Below are positions 41,333-49,806 of a stretch of 64,000 nt of DNA, one piece after another. The notes under the pieces are model-generated. The model ran no database searches. It had not been told where the DNA came from and was given only the letters and a program-made list of their open reading frames with translations. The DNA is from JBCBKU01 sp038521345 (GTDB lineage Bacteria > Pseudomonadota > Alphaproteobacteria > Rhodobacterales > Rhodobacteraceae): contig JBCBKU010000005.1 in assembly GCA_038521345.1 (NCBI GenBank), positions 109,503 to 173,502 on the forward strand, given 5' to 3'. The stretch's first letter is position 1. Every line of letters begins with the position of its first letter. The translations under genes were made by a program, and so were the position numbers.

Positions 41333-41695
41333 TCACGTCAAAGCTGCTTTAGCTTTGGTTACGATCGTGCCGAACGCTTCGGGCTCGTTCACAGCCAGAT
41401 CCGCGAGAACTTTCCGGTCGACCTCGATACCGGCCTTCGACAAACCGTTGATAAACGCTGAATAGGTCATCGCTTCGTCGTGGCTGCGCACGGCTGCATT
41501 GATCCGCTGAATCCAGAGCGCGCGAAACGAGCGCTTGCGCGCCTTGCGGTCTCGGGTTGCATACTGGTTGGCCTTGTCGACCGCCTGCGTCGCAGTCTTG
41601 AACGCGTTTTTGCGCCGACCGTAATAACCTTTGGCGGCCTTGATGACTTTCTTGTGCCGGGCGTGGGTGACTTTTCCGCTGGTTACGCGTGACAT
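41333..41695 (-). CDS. rplT: 50S ribosomal protein L20
   Basis: L20 binds 23S rRNA early in 50S assembly. The 120-residue product has the canonical SRVTSGKVTHARHKKVIKAAKGYYGRR in pieces, RKRSFRALWIQRINAAVR and YSAFINGLSKAGIEVDRK. It lies 15 bases after rpmI on the same strand, the universal rpmI-rplT pair (infC is not adjacent here). A hairpin follows its stop and overlaps the next gene. Confidence 0.98.
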   Translation of the reverse strand: MSRVTSGKVTHARHKKVIKAAKGYYGRRKNAFKTATQAVDKANQYATRDRKARKRSFRALWIQRINAAVRSHDEAMTYSAFINGLSKAGIEVDRKVLADLAVNEPEAFGTIVTKAKAALT

Positions 41696-41710
41696 GTCTA
41701 AGGTCCCCTC

Positions 41711-41911
41711 TTAACGGTCGTAGGGCATAAAGCCCTTGACGATTTTCGCATCAGCCTCACTCATCGTGGTGGTTCCACGGGCGTTGCGAATGAACTTGTT
41801 GGTCCGTTTGATCATGCCATGCCGTTTGCCGGCCTGCGCGGTGATGACTTTTCCGGTCGCCGAAACCTTGAAGCGCTTTTTCGCGCTCGATTTGGTCTTC
41901 ATCTTGGGCAT
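41711..41911 (-). CDS. rpmI: 50S ribosomal protein L35
   Basis: A 66-residue ribosomal protein: MPKMKTKSSAKKRFKVSATGK at the N terminus, written here as MPKMKTKSSAKKRF and VSATGK, then KRHGMIKRTNKFIRNARG. I start at ATG 41911, eight bases after an AAGGAG site; upstream in-frame codons do not match the family. It heads the rpmI-rplT operon, with a candidate promoter about 80 bases upstream. Confidence 0.98.
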   Translation of the reverse strand: MPKMKTKSSAKKRFKVSATGKVITAQAGKRHGMIKRTNKFIRNARGTTTMSEADAKIVKGFMPYDR

Positions 41912-41986
41912 TTCCGTCTCCTTAGTCGGGCGGTTTCGGAGCGGCTCGGCATGCCACAATAGGCCGGTCGCTCCATCAAAGCGTGG

Positions 41987-42015
41987 CGTATAGGACGACG
42001 TAAGATCTGAGGCAA
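41987..42015 (-). promoter_or_regulatory. Candidate promoter of rpmI-rplT
   Basis: On the minus strand TTGCCT (42010-42015) and TATACG (41987-41992) are separated by 17 bases, in the gap between the small membrane protein gene and rpmI, about 76 bases before the rpmI start. The spacing and position are right; the -10 box has four of six consensus bases. Confidence 0.45.
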
Positions 42016-42025
42016 GCCCCGAGAT

Positions 42026-42247
42026 CTAGAATAGCGAAACGATGACGTTTCTGAACACAGTTGGCACACTTTCAAACGTGTAAGTATTGGGCGCCTGCGA
42101 CATAGCAAGAACGATAAGCCCCGAGCCGGCCGCCCCAAGAACGACGCCTAGGCGAATAGAACTCCCGGACGAGAACGCCGACACGAGCGACGCGAGACAC
42201 CCCGCCAGAAACAGCGTGCCAAGAACGAACATAAGGTCAGGGTCCAT
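42026..42247 (-). CDS. Small two-helix membrane protein
   Basis: A 73-residue protein with two membrane helices: MFVLGTLFLAGCLASLVSAF and LGVVLGAAGSGLIVLAMS, joined by a short SSGSSIR loop, and a C-terminal tail APNTYTFESVPTVFRNVIVSLF. An AGAGGGG site lies six bases before the ATG. It begins 35 bases after pyk, so it is likely cotranscribed with it. Similar unnamed proteins are common near pyk in Rhodobacteraceae as far as I recall. Function unknown. Confidence 0.78.
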   Translation of the reverse strand: MDPDLMFVLGTLFLAGCLASLVSAFSSGSSIRLGVVLGAAGSGLIVLAMSQAPNTYTFESVPTVFRNVIVSLF

Positions 42248-42282
42248 GATAGCCCCTCTGACATCCGTTGGATTTCAGAGGT

Positions 42283-43728
42283 TTACTCGGGATCGCTCTT
42301 GAAAATCAAGCGTTCCTCACACGGGGCCACCCGGAGGATGTTGGTGGAACCTGGTTGATTGAACGGGACACCAGCGGTCACGACGATCTGATCTTCGGCC
42401 ACCGCAAAGCCCTCTTTCCGGGCTGCACGGGCGGCATTGACCACTGCCATCTTGAAGCGCTCGAGTTCCCCGGTCATCACATTGTGCAAGCCCCAGACAA
42501 GGCAAAGCTTGCGCGCCGTCCCCCGCTTGTGGGTCATGGCGATGATCGGAACACGCGGACGTTCCCGTGCCACGAGCCGCGCTGTGGTTCCGGATTCCGA
42601 GAAGCAGCAGATCACCTTGATGTCCGCCGTTTCCGCGATTTCACGTGCCGCCGATACAATCGCGTCTGCGACCGTTGTCTTATTCGCGCCGCGACTGGCC
42701 TCAATCACGTCCCGGTAGGTCGGGTCAGTTTCAACCTCCATCGCGACCGCGTTCATGGTCTTCACCGCTTCGATCGGATACTGGCCCGCAGCGCTTTCGG
42801 CCGAAAGCATCACGGCGTCCGCGCCTTCGTAAATTGCAGCCGCCACGTCCGACACCTCGGCGCGCGTTGGCATCGGGCTTTCGATCATGCTTTCCAGCAT
42901 CTGCGTGGCCACAATCACCGGCTTGGCGACGGCCCGGCACTTGCGCACAAGCCGCTTTTGTATCGGGGGAACGTTCTGCACCGGCAGCTCGACCCCAAGG
43001 TCGCCACGCGCGACCATGATCCCGTCGGATACGGCCAGAATCTCATCGAAGCTTGTCACCGCCGCGGGTTTTTCGATTTTAGACAGCACGGCGGCTCGAC
43101 CTGCGGCCAGCTCCCGGGCCTCGTGAACATCCTCTGCACGCTGGACAAACGACAGCGCCAGCCAGTCGACGCCCAATTGGCACACAAACTCAAGATCATC
43201 GCGATCCTTGTCTGACAGCGCCGCCAGAGGCAGGACAACATCCGGCACGTTGACTCCTTTACGGTTCGAGATCGTGCCGCCAACTGTCACGGTGCAATCC
43301 GCAAAATCCGATCCGAAAGCCTCAACGCGCAGGCGAATTTTGCCATCGTTCACAAGTAGACTGGCACCGTTTTCAAGGACTTGAAAGATCTCGGGATGCG
43401 GAAGGTTTACGCGGGTTGCATCGCCTTCCGCCTCTTCCAGGTCCAAGCGAAAGGCTTGACCCTCTTCCAATTCTTCGGAGCTGTTCTTGAACGTTCCCAC
43501 GCGCAGCTTCGGGCCCTGCAAGTCCGCGAGAATGGCGATAGGCCGCTCGAGATCCTTCTCGATCTGCCGGATTATGCGGTGGCGTTCGCCAATTTCGTTA
43601 TGAGAACCGTGGCTCATGTTGAGACGAAAAACGTCGGCACCACACTCGAAAAGCTCGCGTATTGTCTCGTAGTCCGAGGACGAAGGACCAAGAGTCGCTA
43701 CAATTTTGATGTTGCGGTTTCGTCTCAT
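42283..43728 (-). CDS. pyk: Pyruvate kinase
   Basis: Converts phosphoenolpyruvate and ADP to pyruvate and ATP in glycolysis. The 481-residue protein opens MRRNRNIKIVATLGPSSSD and GADVFRLNMSHGSH, has the active-site stretch DGIMVARGDLGVELP and the metal/substrate motif ILSKIEKPAAV (here AAVLSKIEKPA) with the catalytic Lys-Glu pair, plus the MLESMIESPMPTRAEVSDVA signature in pieces. The C-terminal regulatory domain is complete (SESGTTARLVARERP). ATG 43728 fits the family start. The small membrane protein gene follows 35 bases on. Confidence 0.97.
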   Translation of the reverse strand: MRRNRNIKIVATLGPSSSDYETIRELFECGADVFRLNMSHGSHNEIGERHRIIRQIEKDLERPIAILADLQGPKLRVGTFKNSSEELEEGQAFRLDLEEAEGDATRVNLPHPEIFQVLENGASLLVNDGKIRLRVEAFGSDFADCTVTVGGTISNRKGVNVPDVVLPLAALSDKDRDDLEFVCQLGVDWLALSFVQRAEDVHEARELAAGRAAVLSKIEKPAAVTSFDEILAVSDGIMVARGDLGVELPVQNVPPIQKRLVRKCRAVAKPVIVATQMLESMIESPMPTRAEVSDVAAAIYEGADAVMLSAESAAGQYPIEAVKTMNAVAMEVETDPTYRDVIEASRGANKTTVADAIVSAAREIAETADIKVICCFSESGTTARLVARERPRVPIIAMTHKRGTARKLCLVWGLHNVMTGELERFKMAVVNAARAARKEGFAVAEDQIVVTAGVPFNQPGSTNILRVAPCEERLIFKSDPE

Positions 43729-43849
43729 GCTCGTTCCCCCGAAGCGCACGGCTGTTTTGCGTGGTTATCGACAATTTCGTTAGCGCTGACAACTGGCGCT
43801 TTCCGCCCCACACGCGTAACGAGGCGTGACCCACAGGCATGACATCTCC

Positions 43850-44590
43850 ATGACGACAGACCCATTCGAGTTCATTCCAGGCGCTCGCCCTTCGCCGTGG
43901 TTGTTGACGTGCGACCACGCTTCAAACGAAGTCCCGCCAGAGATCGGTGGGGGAAGCCTTGGCCTTTCCAAGAAAGAGATGGGACGACACATTGCATGGG
44001 ATATTGGTGCTGCCGGTGTGACCCGCGCTCTGGCCGACGTATTGGGCGCCCCAGCCGTCCTCGGTCGCTTTTCGCGCCTAGTGATCGATCCAAACCGGGG
44101 GGAAGATGACCCAACGCTGATCATGCAGGTGTATGACCAGACGATCGTACCGGGGAACCGAGGACTTGACCCAGTCGAACGCGAACGTCGGCTCTGTAAG
44201 TACTATCGGCCCTACCATGCTGCAGTGGCGGACATCGCAGCCCGCCGGGACAACACCATTTACGTGGCCATTCACTCCTTCACGCCGCGACTGAAAAGCC
44301 GAACCCCGAGGCCGTGGCATGTGGGCATACTTTACGCACAGGACGAGCGCTTCTCGCGTCCCTTCATCACCCGCCTTCGGGCGGAAGGGGATCTTATCGT
44401 CGGAGAGAACGAACCCTATGCCGGACACTTGCCGGGAGACAGCGTCGACCGGCACGCCCTTCAAACCGGACGGCCAAATGCGCTGATCGAACTGCGTCAT
44501 GACTTGATTGCACGGCCAGAAGACCAGGTCTTCTGGGCCCAGCGCCTAGCGCGGCTGCTTGACGCCGCGCGGGCGGACGCCAATCTCTGA
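43850..44590 (+). CDS. N-formylglutamate amidohydrolase family protein
   Basis: A 246-residue protein of the N-formylglutamate amidohydrolase family (HutG type), a Zn-dependent hydrolase related to carboxypeptidases. Family marks are WLLTCDHASNEVPPEIG with the metal-binding Asp-His, GRHIAWDIGAAGVTRALAD, SRLVIDPNRGEDDPTLIM and VAIHSFTPRL. The histidine pathway genes that would confirm a role in N-formylglutamate degradation are absent, so the substrate may differ. Start ATG 43850 is preferred; GTG 43826 with a GAGG nearby is possible. It is divergent from pyk, with a DUF1244 gene 15 bases downstream. Confidence 0.9.
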   Translation: MTTDPFEFIPGARPSPWLLTCDHASNEVPPEIGGGSLGLSKKEMGRHIAWDIGAAGVTRALADVLGAPAVLGRFSRLVIDPNRGEDDPTLIMQVYDQTIVPGNRGLDPVERERRLCKYYRPYHAAVADIAARRDNTIYVAIHSFTPRLKSRTPRPWHVGILYAQDERFSRPFITRLRAEGDLIVGENEPYAGHLPGDSVDRHALQTGRPNALIELRHDLIARPEDQVFWAQRLARLLDAARADANL

Positions 44591-44605
44591 TCAAAGGAGA
44601 GTTCA

Positions 44606-44911
44606 ATGGACGACGCGACCCGTACCGAGATCGAAGCCGCCGCCTTTCGCAGGCTGCAGCAACACCTGATGGATGAACGCCCTGACGTTCAGAACATCGA
44701 CATGATGAACCTCGCCGGGTTCTGCCGGAATTGCCTGTCACGTTGGATGCAGGAAGAAGCCGTCAGCCGCGGCATTGAGATGTCGAAAGACACAGCGCGA
44801 GAGGCGTTCTATGGCATGCCATACGACACCTGGAAGGCGCGCCACCAGACAGAAGCAACGCCCGAGCAAAAAGCGGCTTTCCTCGCATCCCATAGAGGGG
44901 AAACGGGCTAG
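44606..44911 (+). CDS. DUF1244 family protein
   Basis: A 101-residue protein of the DUF1244 family. It has the characteristic FRRLQQHLMDERPDVQNIDMMNLAGFCRNC in parts, two cysteines in FCRNCLSRW, and YGMPYDTWKARHQTEATPEQ. An AAAGGAG site seven bases upstream gives a strong start. It follows the amidohydrolase gene and its last four bases overlap the convergent dat gene. The family is small, helical and widespread in Proteobacteria, with no function established to my knowledge. Confidence 0.92.
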   Translation: MDDATRTEIEAAAFRRLQQHLMDERPDVQNIDMMNLAGFCRNCLSRWMQEEAVSRGIEMSKDTAREAFYGMPYDTWKARHQTEATPEQKAAFLASHRGETG

Positions 44912-45762
44912 ACTGCGGCAGCGCGGCTGTCTTCCAAGTAAATCTCGCGCAGGCGGCGTGCGACGGGGCCTGGCGCGCCGGCACCGACAGTGTCGCCGTC
45001 AATCTCGACCACCGGCATCACAAAGGACGACGCCGAAGTGATAAACGCCTCGTCCGCTGCTTTGGCCTCTTCGATTGTAAAACTTCGCTCTTCGACACGA
45101 AGCTGGGCTTCAGCAGCGAGCCTCAAGACCGCCGCCCGGGTGATGCCGTGCAGGATCTCTGTCCCGAGATGCCGCGTCACGATCACGCCATCCTTGACGA
45201 TGTAAGCGTTATTCGATGTGCCCTCGGTCACATGCCCGTCTTCAATCATCCAAGCGTCATCGGCGCCTGCCTTTTTTGCAGCCATTTTGCCAAGCGATGG
45301 GTAAAGCAGTTGAACCGTTTTTATGTCCCTGCGGCCCCACCGAAGATCTGGGACTGAAATCACCTTGATCCCCGTCTCGGCAGCTGGGCTGTTGGCCAGG
45401 CCGGGTTTGGCTTGGGTGAAGAGAACAAGGGTTTGCTTCGCCTCCTCCGGGAACGCAAAATCGCGATCGGCCGCTCCACGGGTCACCTGCAGGTAAACCA
45501 AGCCATCCTCGATGTTGTTCAACCGTACCAGTTCCCGGTGGATTTCCAGTAAGTCGTCTTCGCTGACGGGCATCTCCATCGACAATTCGCCAAGTGAACG
45601 CCTCAGCCGTTCAGCGTGACCGGCAAAATCGATGAGCCGGCCATCGAGAACACTCGTCACCTCGTATACCGCATCGGCAAAAAGAAACCCGCGGTCAAAG
45701 ACCGAGATCTTTGCCTCTTCCTCGGGCACGTAGGCGCCGTTTACATAGACGGTACGGCTCAT
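44908..45762 (-). CDS. dat: D-amino-acid aminotransferase
   Basis: A 284-residue class IV (fold type IV) PLP enzyme. The PLP lysine is Lys148 in GRRDIKTVQLLYPSL; the conserved glutamate and cofactor loop is HVTEGTSNNAYIV; the N-terminal VNGAYVPEEEAKISVFDRGFLFAD is typical of D-amino acid transaminases. It interconverts D-alanine or D-glutamate and their 2-oxo acids. I start at ATG 45762; upstream codons run into dgcA. It begins four bases after the dgcA stop and is the last gene of the dgcN-dgcA-dat run, consistent with D-amino acid turnover. A branched-chain transaminase is a less likely alternative. Confidence 0.9.
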   Translation of the reverse strand: MSRTVYVNGAYVPEEEAKISVFDRGFLFADAVYEVTSVLDGRLIDFAGHAERLRRSLGELSMEMPVSEDDLLEIHRELVRLNNIEDGLVYLQVTRGAADRDFAFPEEAKQTLVLFTQAKPGLANSPAAETGIKVISVPDLRWGRRDIKTVQLLYPSLGKMAAKKAGADDAWMIEDGHVTEGTSNNAYIVKDGVIVTRHLGTEILHGITRAAVLRLAAEAQLRVEERSFTIEEAKAADEAFITSASSFVMPVVEIDGDTVGAGAPGPVARRLREIYLEDSRAAAV

Positions 45763-45766
45763 GGTC

Positions 45767-46765
45767 TTACCCCCACAGTTCGGGATCCGGTGGATGCACC
45801 CCGCGTTCGCTATAGCCGAGTGCATGTGCCCGGTCCTCGGCCAGAAGAAGCGGGCCGTCAAGATCGGTAACGGACGCAGACTGTGCGACAAGCACGGCCG
45901 GCGCCATAGCTAGCGACGTTCCCACCATACATCCGACCATAATCCCGAACCCATCAGCTTGGGCCTGGTCAGAGAGCGCGAGCGCCTCGGTCAAGCCGCC
46001 GGTTTTGTCGAGTTTTATGTTGACGAGGTCGTACTTGCCGCGAAGGCTCAGTAGCGATTTTCTGTCATGGACCGCCTCGTCCGCACAGATGGGCAAGGGC
46101 CTTGGAAGTCCCGAAAGTGCGTCGTCGGCACCCGCCGGAAGAGGCTGTTCCACCAATTCGACGCCGAGACGCACAAGATGTGGCGCCAGTTCCGCATAGA
46201 TTTCCGCCGTCCAGCCTTCGTTCGCGTCTACGATTAATCGCGACGACGGTGCGCCCGCGCGAACGGCTTCGATCCGTGCCATGTCGTCCTCTGTCCCGAG
46301 CTTGACCTTCAAGAGCGGGCGGTGCGCGACCCGCTCCGCCGCATCCCGCATGGCCTCGGGCGGACCAAGTGAAAGCGTAAAGGCCGTGATCCGAGGCTCG
46401 GGTTCAGGCCGGTTGGCAAGATCCCATACTCGAAAACCCCGTGCCTTTGCCTCCGCGTCCCAAAGAGCGCAATCGACTGCGTTGCGCGCGGCGCCCGGAG
46501 ACAAAACCTCTTGCAACAGCGCTCGGTCGAGTTCCGAGGGCAGGTCTGCGATCTGTTCCAGAACGCTCTCGACCGTTTCGCCATATCGCGCGTATGGCAC
46601 GCATTCGCCGAAGCCCGTCGCACCGAAAGCATCCGCGCGCACGGTAACCACATGGGCCGCTTCGCGCGATCCACGTGCGATCCGAAACGGTTCGGCCAGG
46701 CGGAACACCTCTTCGAACCCCCGGATCTTAACCGGCGGGCGGTTCAAATCAGACGGCAACTGCAT
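45767..46765 (-). CDS. dgcA: N-acetyl-D-glutamate racemase DgcA (dipeptide epimerase-like)
   Basis: An enolase-superfamily enzyme of 332 residues of the muconate-lactonising subgroup. Catalytic lysines KVKLG (Lys153, Lys155), metal ligands Asp180 (IVDANEGW), Glu206 (VEQPLPAG) and Asp229 (CADEAVHD), and the second catalytic lysine in NIKLDKTGG are all present. The same scaffold serves L-Ala-D/L-Glu epimerases. The adjacent DgcN-type gene makes the DgcA assignment, racemising N-acetyl-D-glutamate to the L form, more likely. I start at ATG 46765, overlapping dgcN by 17 bases. Confidence 0.85.
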   Translation of the reverse strand: MQLPSDLNRPPVKIRGFEEVFRLAEPFRIARGSREAAHVVTVRADAFGATGFGECVPYARYGETVESVLEQIADLPSELDRALLQEVLSPGAARNAVDCALWDAEAKARGFRVWDLANRPEPEPRITAFTLSLGPPEAMRDAAERVAHRPLLKVKLGTEDDMARIEAVRAGAPSSRLIVDANEGWTAEIYAELAPHLVRLGVELVEQPLPAGADDALSGLPRPLPICADEAVHDRKSLLSLRGKYDLVNIKLDKTGGLTEALALSDQAQADGFGIMVGCMVGTSLAMAPAVLVAQSASVTDLDGPLLLAEDRAHALGYSERGVHPPDPELWG

Positions 46766-47747
46766 CAACCAGCCGCCCGGCACCATGGCGGAACGGATCG
46801 GCCGTTGGAAGGCCGATCCGTGCTTCGATTTCGGCGACACAGTCCAAAGCCGCCGCATCGTCAAGCGCCTTGGTGTTCACCGAAACGCCCGCCACCCTAC
46901 AGTCGGGATTTGCGATCCGTGCGATCGGAAGCACCATGTCACGCAATGCTTCAAGCGATGGCAGGGGATAGTCAGGCAATCCTCGCATATGTTCGCGCGT
47001 CGGTTCGTGGCAAAGAATGATCGCATCCGGTTGGCCGCCGTGTATTAGGGCCATGGTCACTCCGGAATATGAGACGTGGTAGAGGCTGCCCTGCCCTTCG
47101 ATATGGTCCCAGTGATCGGCCGCATTCTCTGGGGTCAGGTATTCCACCGCGCCCGCCATAAAGTCGGCTATCACCGCATCAAGCGGGACACCACCGCCCG
47201 TGATCAGTATCCCGGTCTGACCAGTCGGGCGAAAAGTCGAGGCCATTCCCCGCGCGCGCATCTCCGCGTCCATTGCAAGGCCGGTGTACATCTTGCCAAC
47301 CGAACAGTCCGTCCCGATGGCAAGACACCGTCTTCCGGTCCTCTTGACCCCGTTCGCGATCGGATAGGCGACAGACGGGATCCGGACATCATGCAGTGTC
47401 CGGCCGGCAACCCGCGCAGCGGCGACCAAGGCGTCTTGATCGCGCAGCAGAGTGTGTAGGCCCGAAGCGATATCGAAGCCCATGCGCAGAGCTTCGACCA
47501 GGACTTTCTCCCATGAGGGGCTGATAACACCGCCTCGGTTTGCCACCCCGATAACAAGGGTCTTTGCCCCCGCATCCCGCGCCGATGCAAGGTCAAGATC
47601 TTGTACGCCCACATCCGCCTGACAGCCTGGCAGTCGCAGTTGACCAACCACATTCTCTGGTCGCCAATCCTTGATACCCTGGGCGACTTTGGCGGCGAGC
47701 GGATCCGGCGCATCGCCGAGAAACAGTAGATACGGGGTCTGGATCAT
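46749..47747 (-). CDS. dgcN: DUF1611-family N-acetyltransferase DgcN
   Basis: A 332-residue DUF1611 protein. It opens with MIQTPYLLFLGDAPDPLAAK, has a P-loop-like motif GTDCSVGKMYT at about residues 145-155, and the family stretches TGQTGILITGGGVPLDAV and EGQGSLYHVSYSGVT. DgcN has been described in marine bacteria as acetylating D-glutamate for DgcA to racemise; the gene pair here matches that arrangement. ATG 47747 has an AGAGAGGG site; in-frame codons upstream are unsupported. It heads the dgcN-dgcA-dat unit and is divergent from mcl1 across 192 bases. Confidence 0.84.
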   Translation of the reverse strand: MIQTPYLLFLGDAPDPLAAKVAQGIKDWRPENVVGQLRLPGCQADVGVQDLDLASARDAGAKTLVIGVANRGGVISPSWEKVLVEALRMGFDIASGLHTLLRDQDALVAAARVAGRTLHDVRIPSVAYPIANGVKRTGRRCLAIGTDCSVGKMYTGLAMDAEMRARGMASTFRPTGQTGILITGGGVPLDAVIADFMAGAVEYLTPENAADHWDHIEGQGSLYHVSYSGVTMALIHGGQPDAIILCHEPTREHMRGLPDYPLPSLEALRDMVLPIARIANPDCRVAGVSVNTKALDDAAALDCVAEIEARIGLPTADPFRHGAGRLVDAVAV

Positions 47748-47939
47748 CCGGCCCTCTCTCGTTTTCAGCAGCGCGGCGCGGTTTGGCCGCGTTTGCAAGG
47801 CTCGCCCAAAAAACGCGCCGCCGCCAGTGGGAAACACGGGACAGGGGCCGATCCGGGGAAGTGAACTTGTGGGCGCCCGCGCGATAATCTAACCCGGCGA
47901 CCGAAGCCTTTCGAATGATCCGAACCCAGGTCCAATATC

Positions 47940-48896
47940 ATGTCGTTCCGTGTCCAGCCCGCCGCACCTGCCCGCCCGAACCGCTGTCAACTCTTCGGGC
48001 CTGGATCGCGACCAGCAATCTTCGAGAAGATGGCTGCCTCCGCCGCCGACGTGATCAATCTCGATCTCGAAGACAGCGTTGCACCCGACGACAAACCAGC
48101 CGCGCGACAGAACATCGTTCAAGCGATCGGGGACATCGATTGGGGGAAAAAGCATGTTTCTGTCCGTATCAACGGGCTCGACACGCCCTATTGGTACCGC
48201 GACGTGGTCGATCTTCTCGAGCAGGCTAGTGAGCGGCTCGACCAGATCATGATCCCGAAGGTCGGATCGGCGTCGGACGTTTATGCGGTGGATGCACTGG
48301 TTTCCTCGGTCGAGACGGCAAAGGGGCGCATACGCCCCATCAGCCTTGAGGTCATTATCGAAACGGCAGCAGGTATCGCACATGTCGGAGACATTGCGTC
48401 CGCGTCGCCACGGCTTCAGGCGATGAGCCTCGGCGCCGCCGACTTTGCGGCTTCGATGGGGATGCAGACCACCGGGATCGGTGGCACGCAAGAAAACTAT
48501 TACATGCACCGCGAGGGTGCCAAGCATTGGTCGGATCCGTGGCATTGGGCTCAGGCCTCGATCGTCGCGGCCTGTCGCACCCATGGTGTTCTTCCTGTCG
48601 ACGGCCCCTTCGGCGATTTCTCGGACGAGGACGGGTTCCGGGCACAGGCCTTGCGATCGGCCACACTGGGTATGGTTGGAAAGTGGGCTATTCACCCGTC
48701 GCAGGTGGCCTTGGCCAATTCCGTGTTCACACCGTCCGAAGAACAGGTGAAGGAAGCGCGGGAGATTCTCGCTGCAATGGACAAAGCAAAGGCGGACGGG
48801 GCCGGCGCAGCGGTATACAAAGGGCGGCTCGTGGATCTTGCTTCGATCAGACAGGCCGAAGTCATTGTACGCCAAGCGGAAATGATTGCTGGTTGA
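47940..48896 (+). CDS. mcl1: L-malyl-CoA/beta-methylmalyl-CoA lyase
   Basis: A 318-residue CitE-like lyase that reversibly splits L-malyl-CoA to acetyl-CoA and glyoxylate and beta-methylmalyl-CoA to propionyl-CoA and glyoxylate, steps of the ethylmalonyl-CoA pathway. The metal-binding NLDLEDSVAPDDK, the LEVIIETAAGIAHVGDI and SLGAADFAASMGMQTTGIG segments, and WAIHPSQVALANSVF match Rhodobacter-type Mcl1, including length. It implies the host assimilates C2 compounds without isocitrate lyase. An AraC-type gene converges 10 bases downstream. Confidence 0.94.
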   Translation: MSFRVQPAAPARPNRCQLFGPGSRPAIFEKMAASAADVINLDLEDSVAPDDKPAARQNIVQAIGDIDWGKKHVSVRINGLDTPYWYRDVVDLLEQASERLDQIMIPKVGSASDVYAVDALVSSVETAKGRIRPISLEVIIETAAGIAHVGDIASASPRLQAMSLGAADFAASMGMQTTGIGGTQENYYMHREGAKHWSDPWHWAQASIVAACRTHGVLPVDGPFGDFSDEDGFRAQALRSATLGMVGKWAIHPSQVALANSVFTPSEEQVKEAREILAAMDKAKADGAGAAVYKGRLVDLASIRQAEVIVRQAEMIAG

Positions 48897-48905
48897 GACC
48901 TGCCG

Positions 48906-49742
48906 TTACTTCAGCGGAAGGCAGATCTCGGTAAGCAACTCGTCGGGGGACACCGACATTGGCGAGTTGAGATACACTTCGAACGATGGGGCGTCAGCCG
49001 CCTCTTCGCCGGACCCCGGCAACCACTTGGCAAACAAATAGTCATAAGCCGCGGGAAGACCTGCATAGTGTCCTTTGAAGTGCAGAACAGCCATCTTGCC
49101 GCCAGATAAGCGTACTTCTTCAAGCGGCTCACCCACGTCGGCAGTGTTGGAAATCGTAAAGCCCGCATGCGATTTCAGGTCGCTTTCTGCGACGGCACTC
49201 GGGTCATCGTAGTAGACTCCGACCATGGGACCCGCTTGCGGCCACAAGTCCCGAGCCGTGATTGTGGCTGCGAGCTTCTCAAATGTGCGACCGATCTCAG
49301 GATAGGCGCCGTGGTGTTGCATCGCCGCGAGGCGACGGTCGGGCTGGTCCGAAATCTCGACGTGGTACATGCTCTTGTCTCCGTGTCGGTTGGTTTGGGT
49401 GTAGAAACGGGGTTCGCCGCGCTCCCGAAAACTGGACGGAGTCAAACCAAAGCTGTCTCGAAAGGCACGGGTGAAACTCTTGGGGTTCGGGTAACCGACG
49501 CGTTCAGCAATGTGGTCAATGGACCAGTCTGTCTGGAGCAACCAATGCGCCGCCCGGTACATTCGGATCCGACGCACCGCCTCGGCAACCGTTTCCCCTG
49601 TGATTCCTCGAAATACCCGGTGCCAATGGAAACGCGACATGGCTGCTACGTCGGCTAGCGCATCGAGCGATAGGTCACCCGCCGGATGATCATGGATATA
49701 GTCCAGAACACGCAAGACGCGTTTCTCATAGGTGCCGCTCAT
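48906..49742 (-). CDS. AraC family regulator with GyrI-like effector domain
   Basis: A 278-residue Rob/SoxS-like regulator. Residues 1-110 hold two helix-turn-helix motifs (LSLDALADVAAMSRFHWHRVF and DHIAERVGYPNPKSFTRAFRDSFGLTP in parts). The C-terminal GyrI-like (AraC effector-binding) domain spans about 127-278, starting MYHVEISDQPDRRLAAMQHHG and ending with VYLNSPMSVSPDELLTEICLPLK in parts. Such domains bind hydrophobic drugs or small ligands in the cytoplasm. A GGAGGG site lies before the ATG. The target genes are not evident. Confidence 0.93.
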   Translation of the reverse strand: MSGTYEKRVLRVLDYIHDHPAGDLSLDALADVAAMSRFHWHRVFRGITGETVAEAVRRIRMYRAAHWLLQTDWSIDHIAERVGYPNPKSFTRAFRDSFGLTPSSFRERGEPRFYTQTNRHGDKSMYHVEISDQPDRRLAAMQHHGAYPEIGRTFEKLAATITARDLWPQAGPMVGVYYDDPSAVAESDLKSHAGFTISNTADVGEPLEEVRLSGGKMAVLHFKGHYAGLPAAYDYLFAKWLPGSGEEAADAPSFEVYLNSPMSVSPDELLTEICLPLK

Positions 49743-49806
49743 GGCGTTGCCCTCCGTCAATCGGATAGGTGCCACAAGAACGGATCACAAATCTTGCGAA
49801 AGTGCG

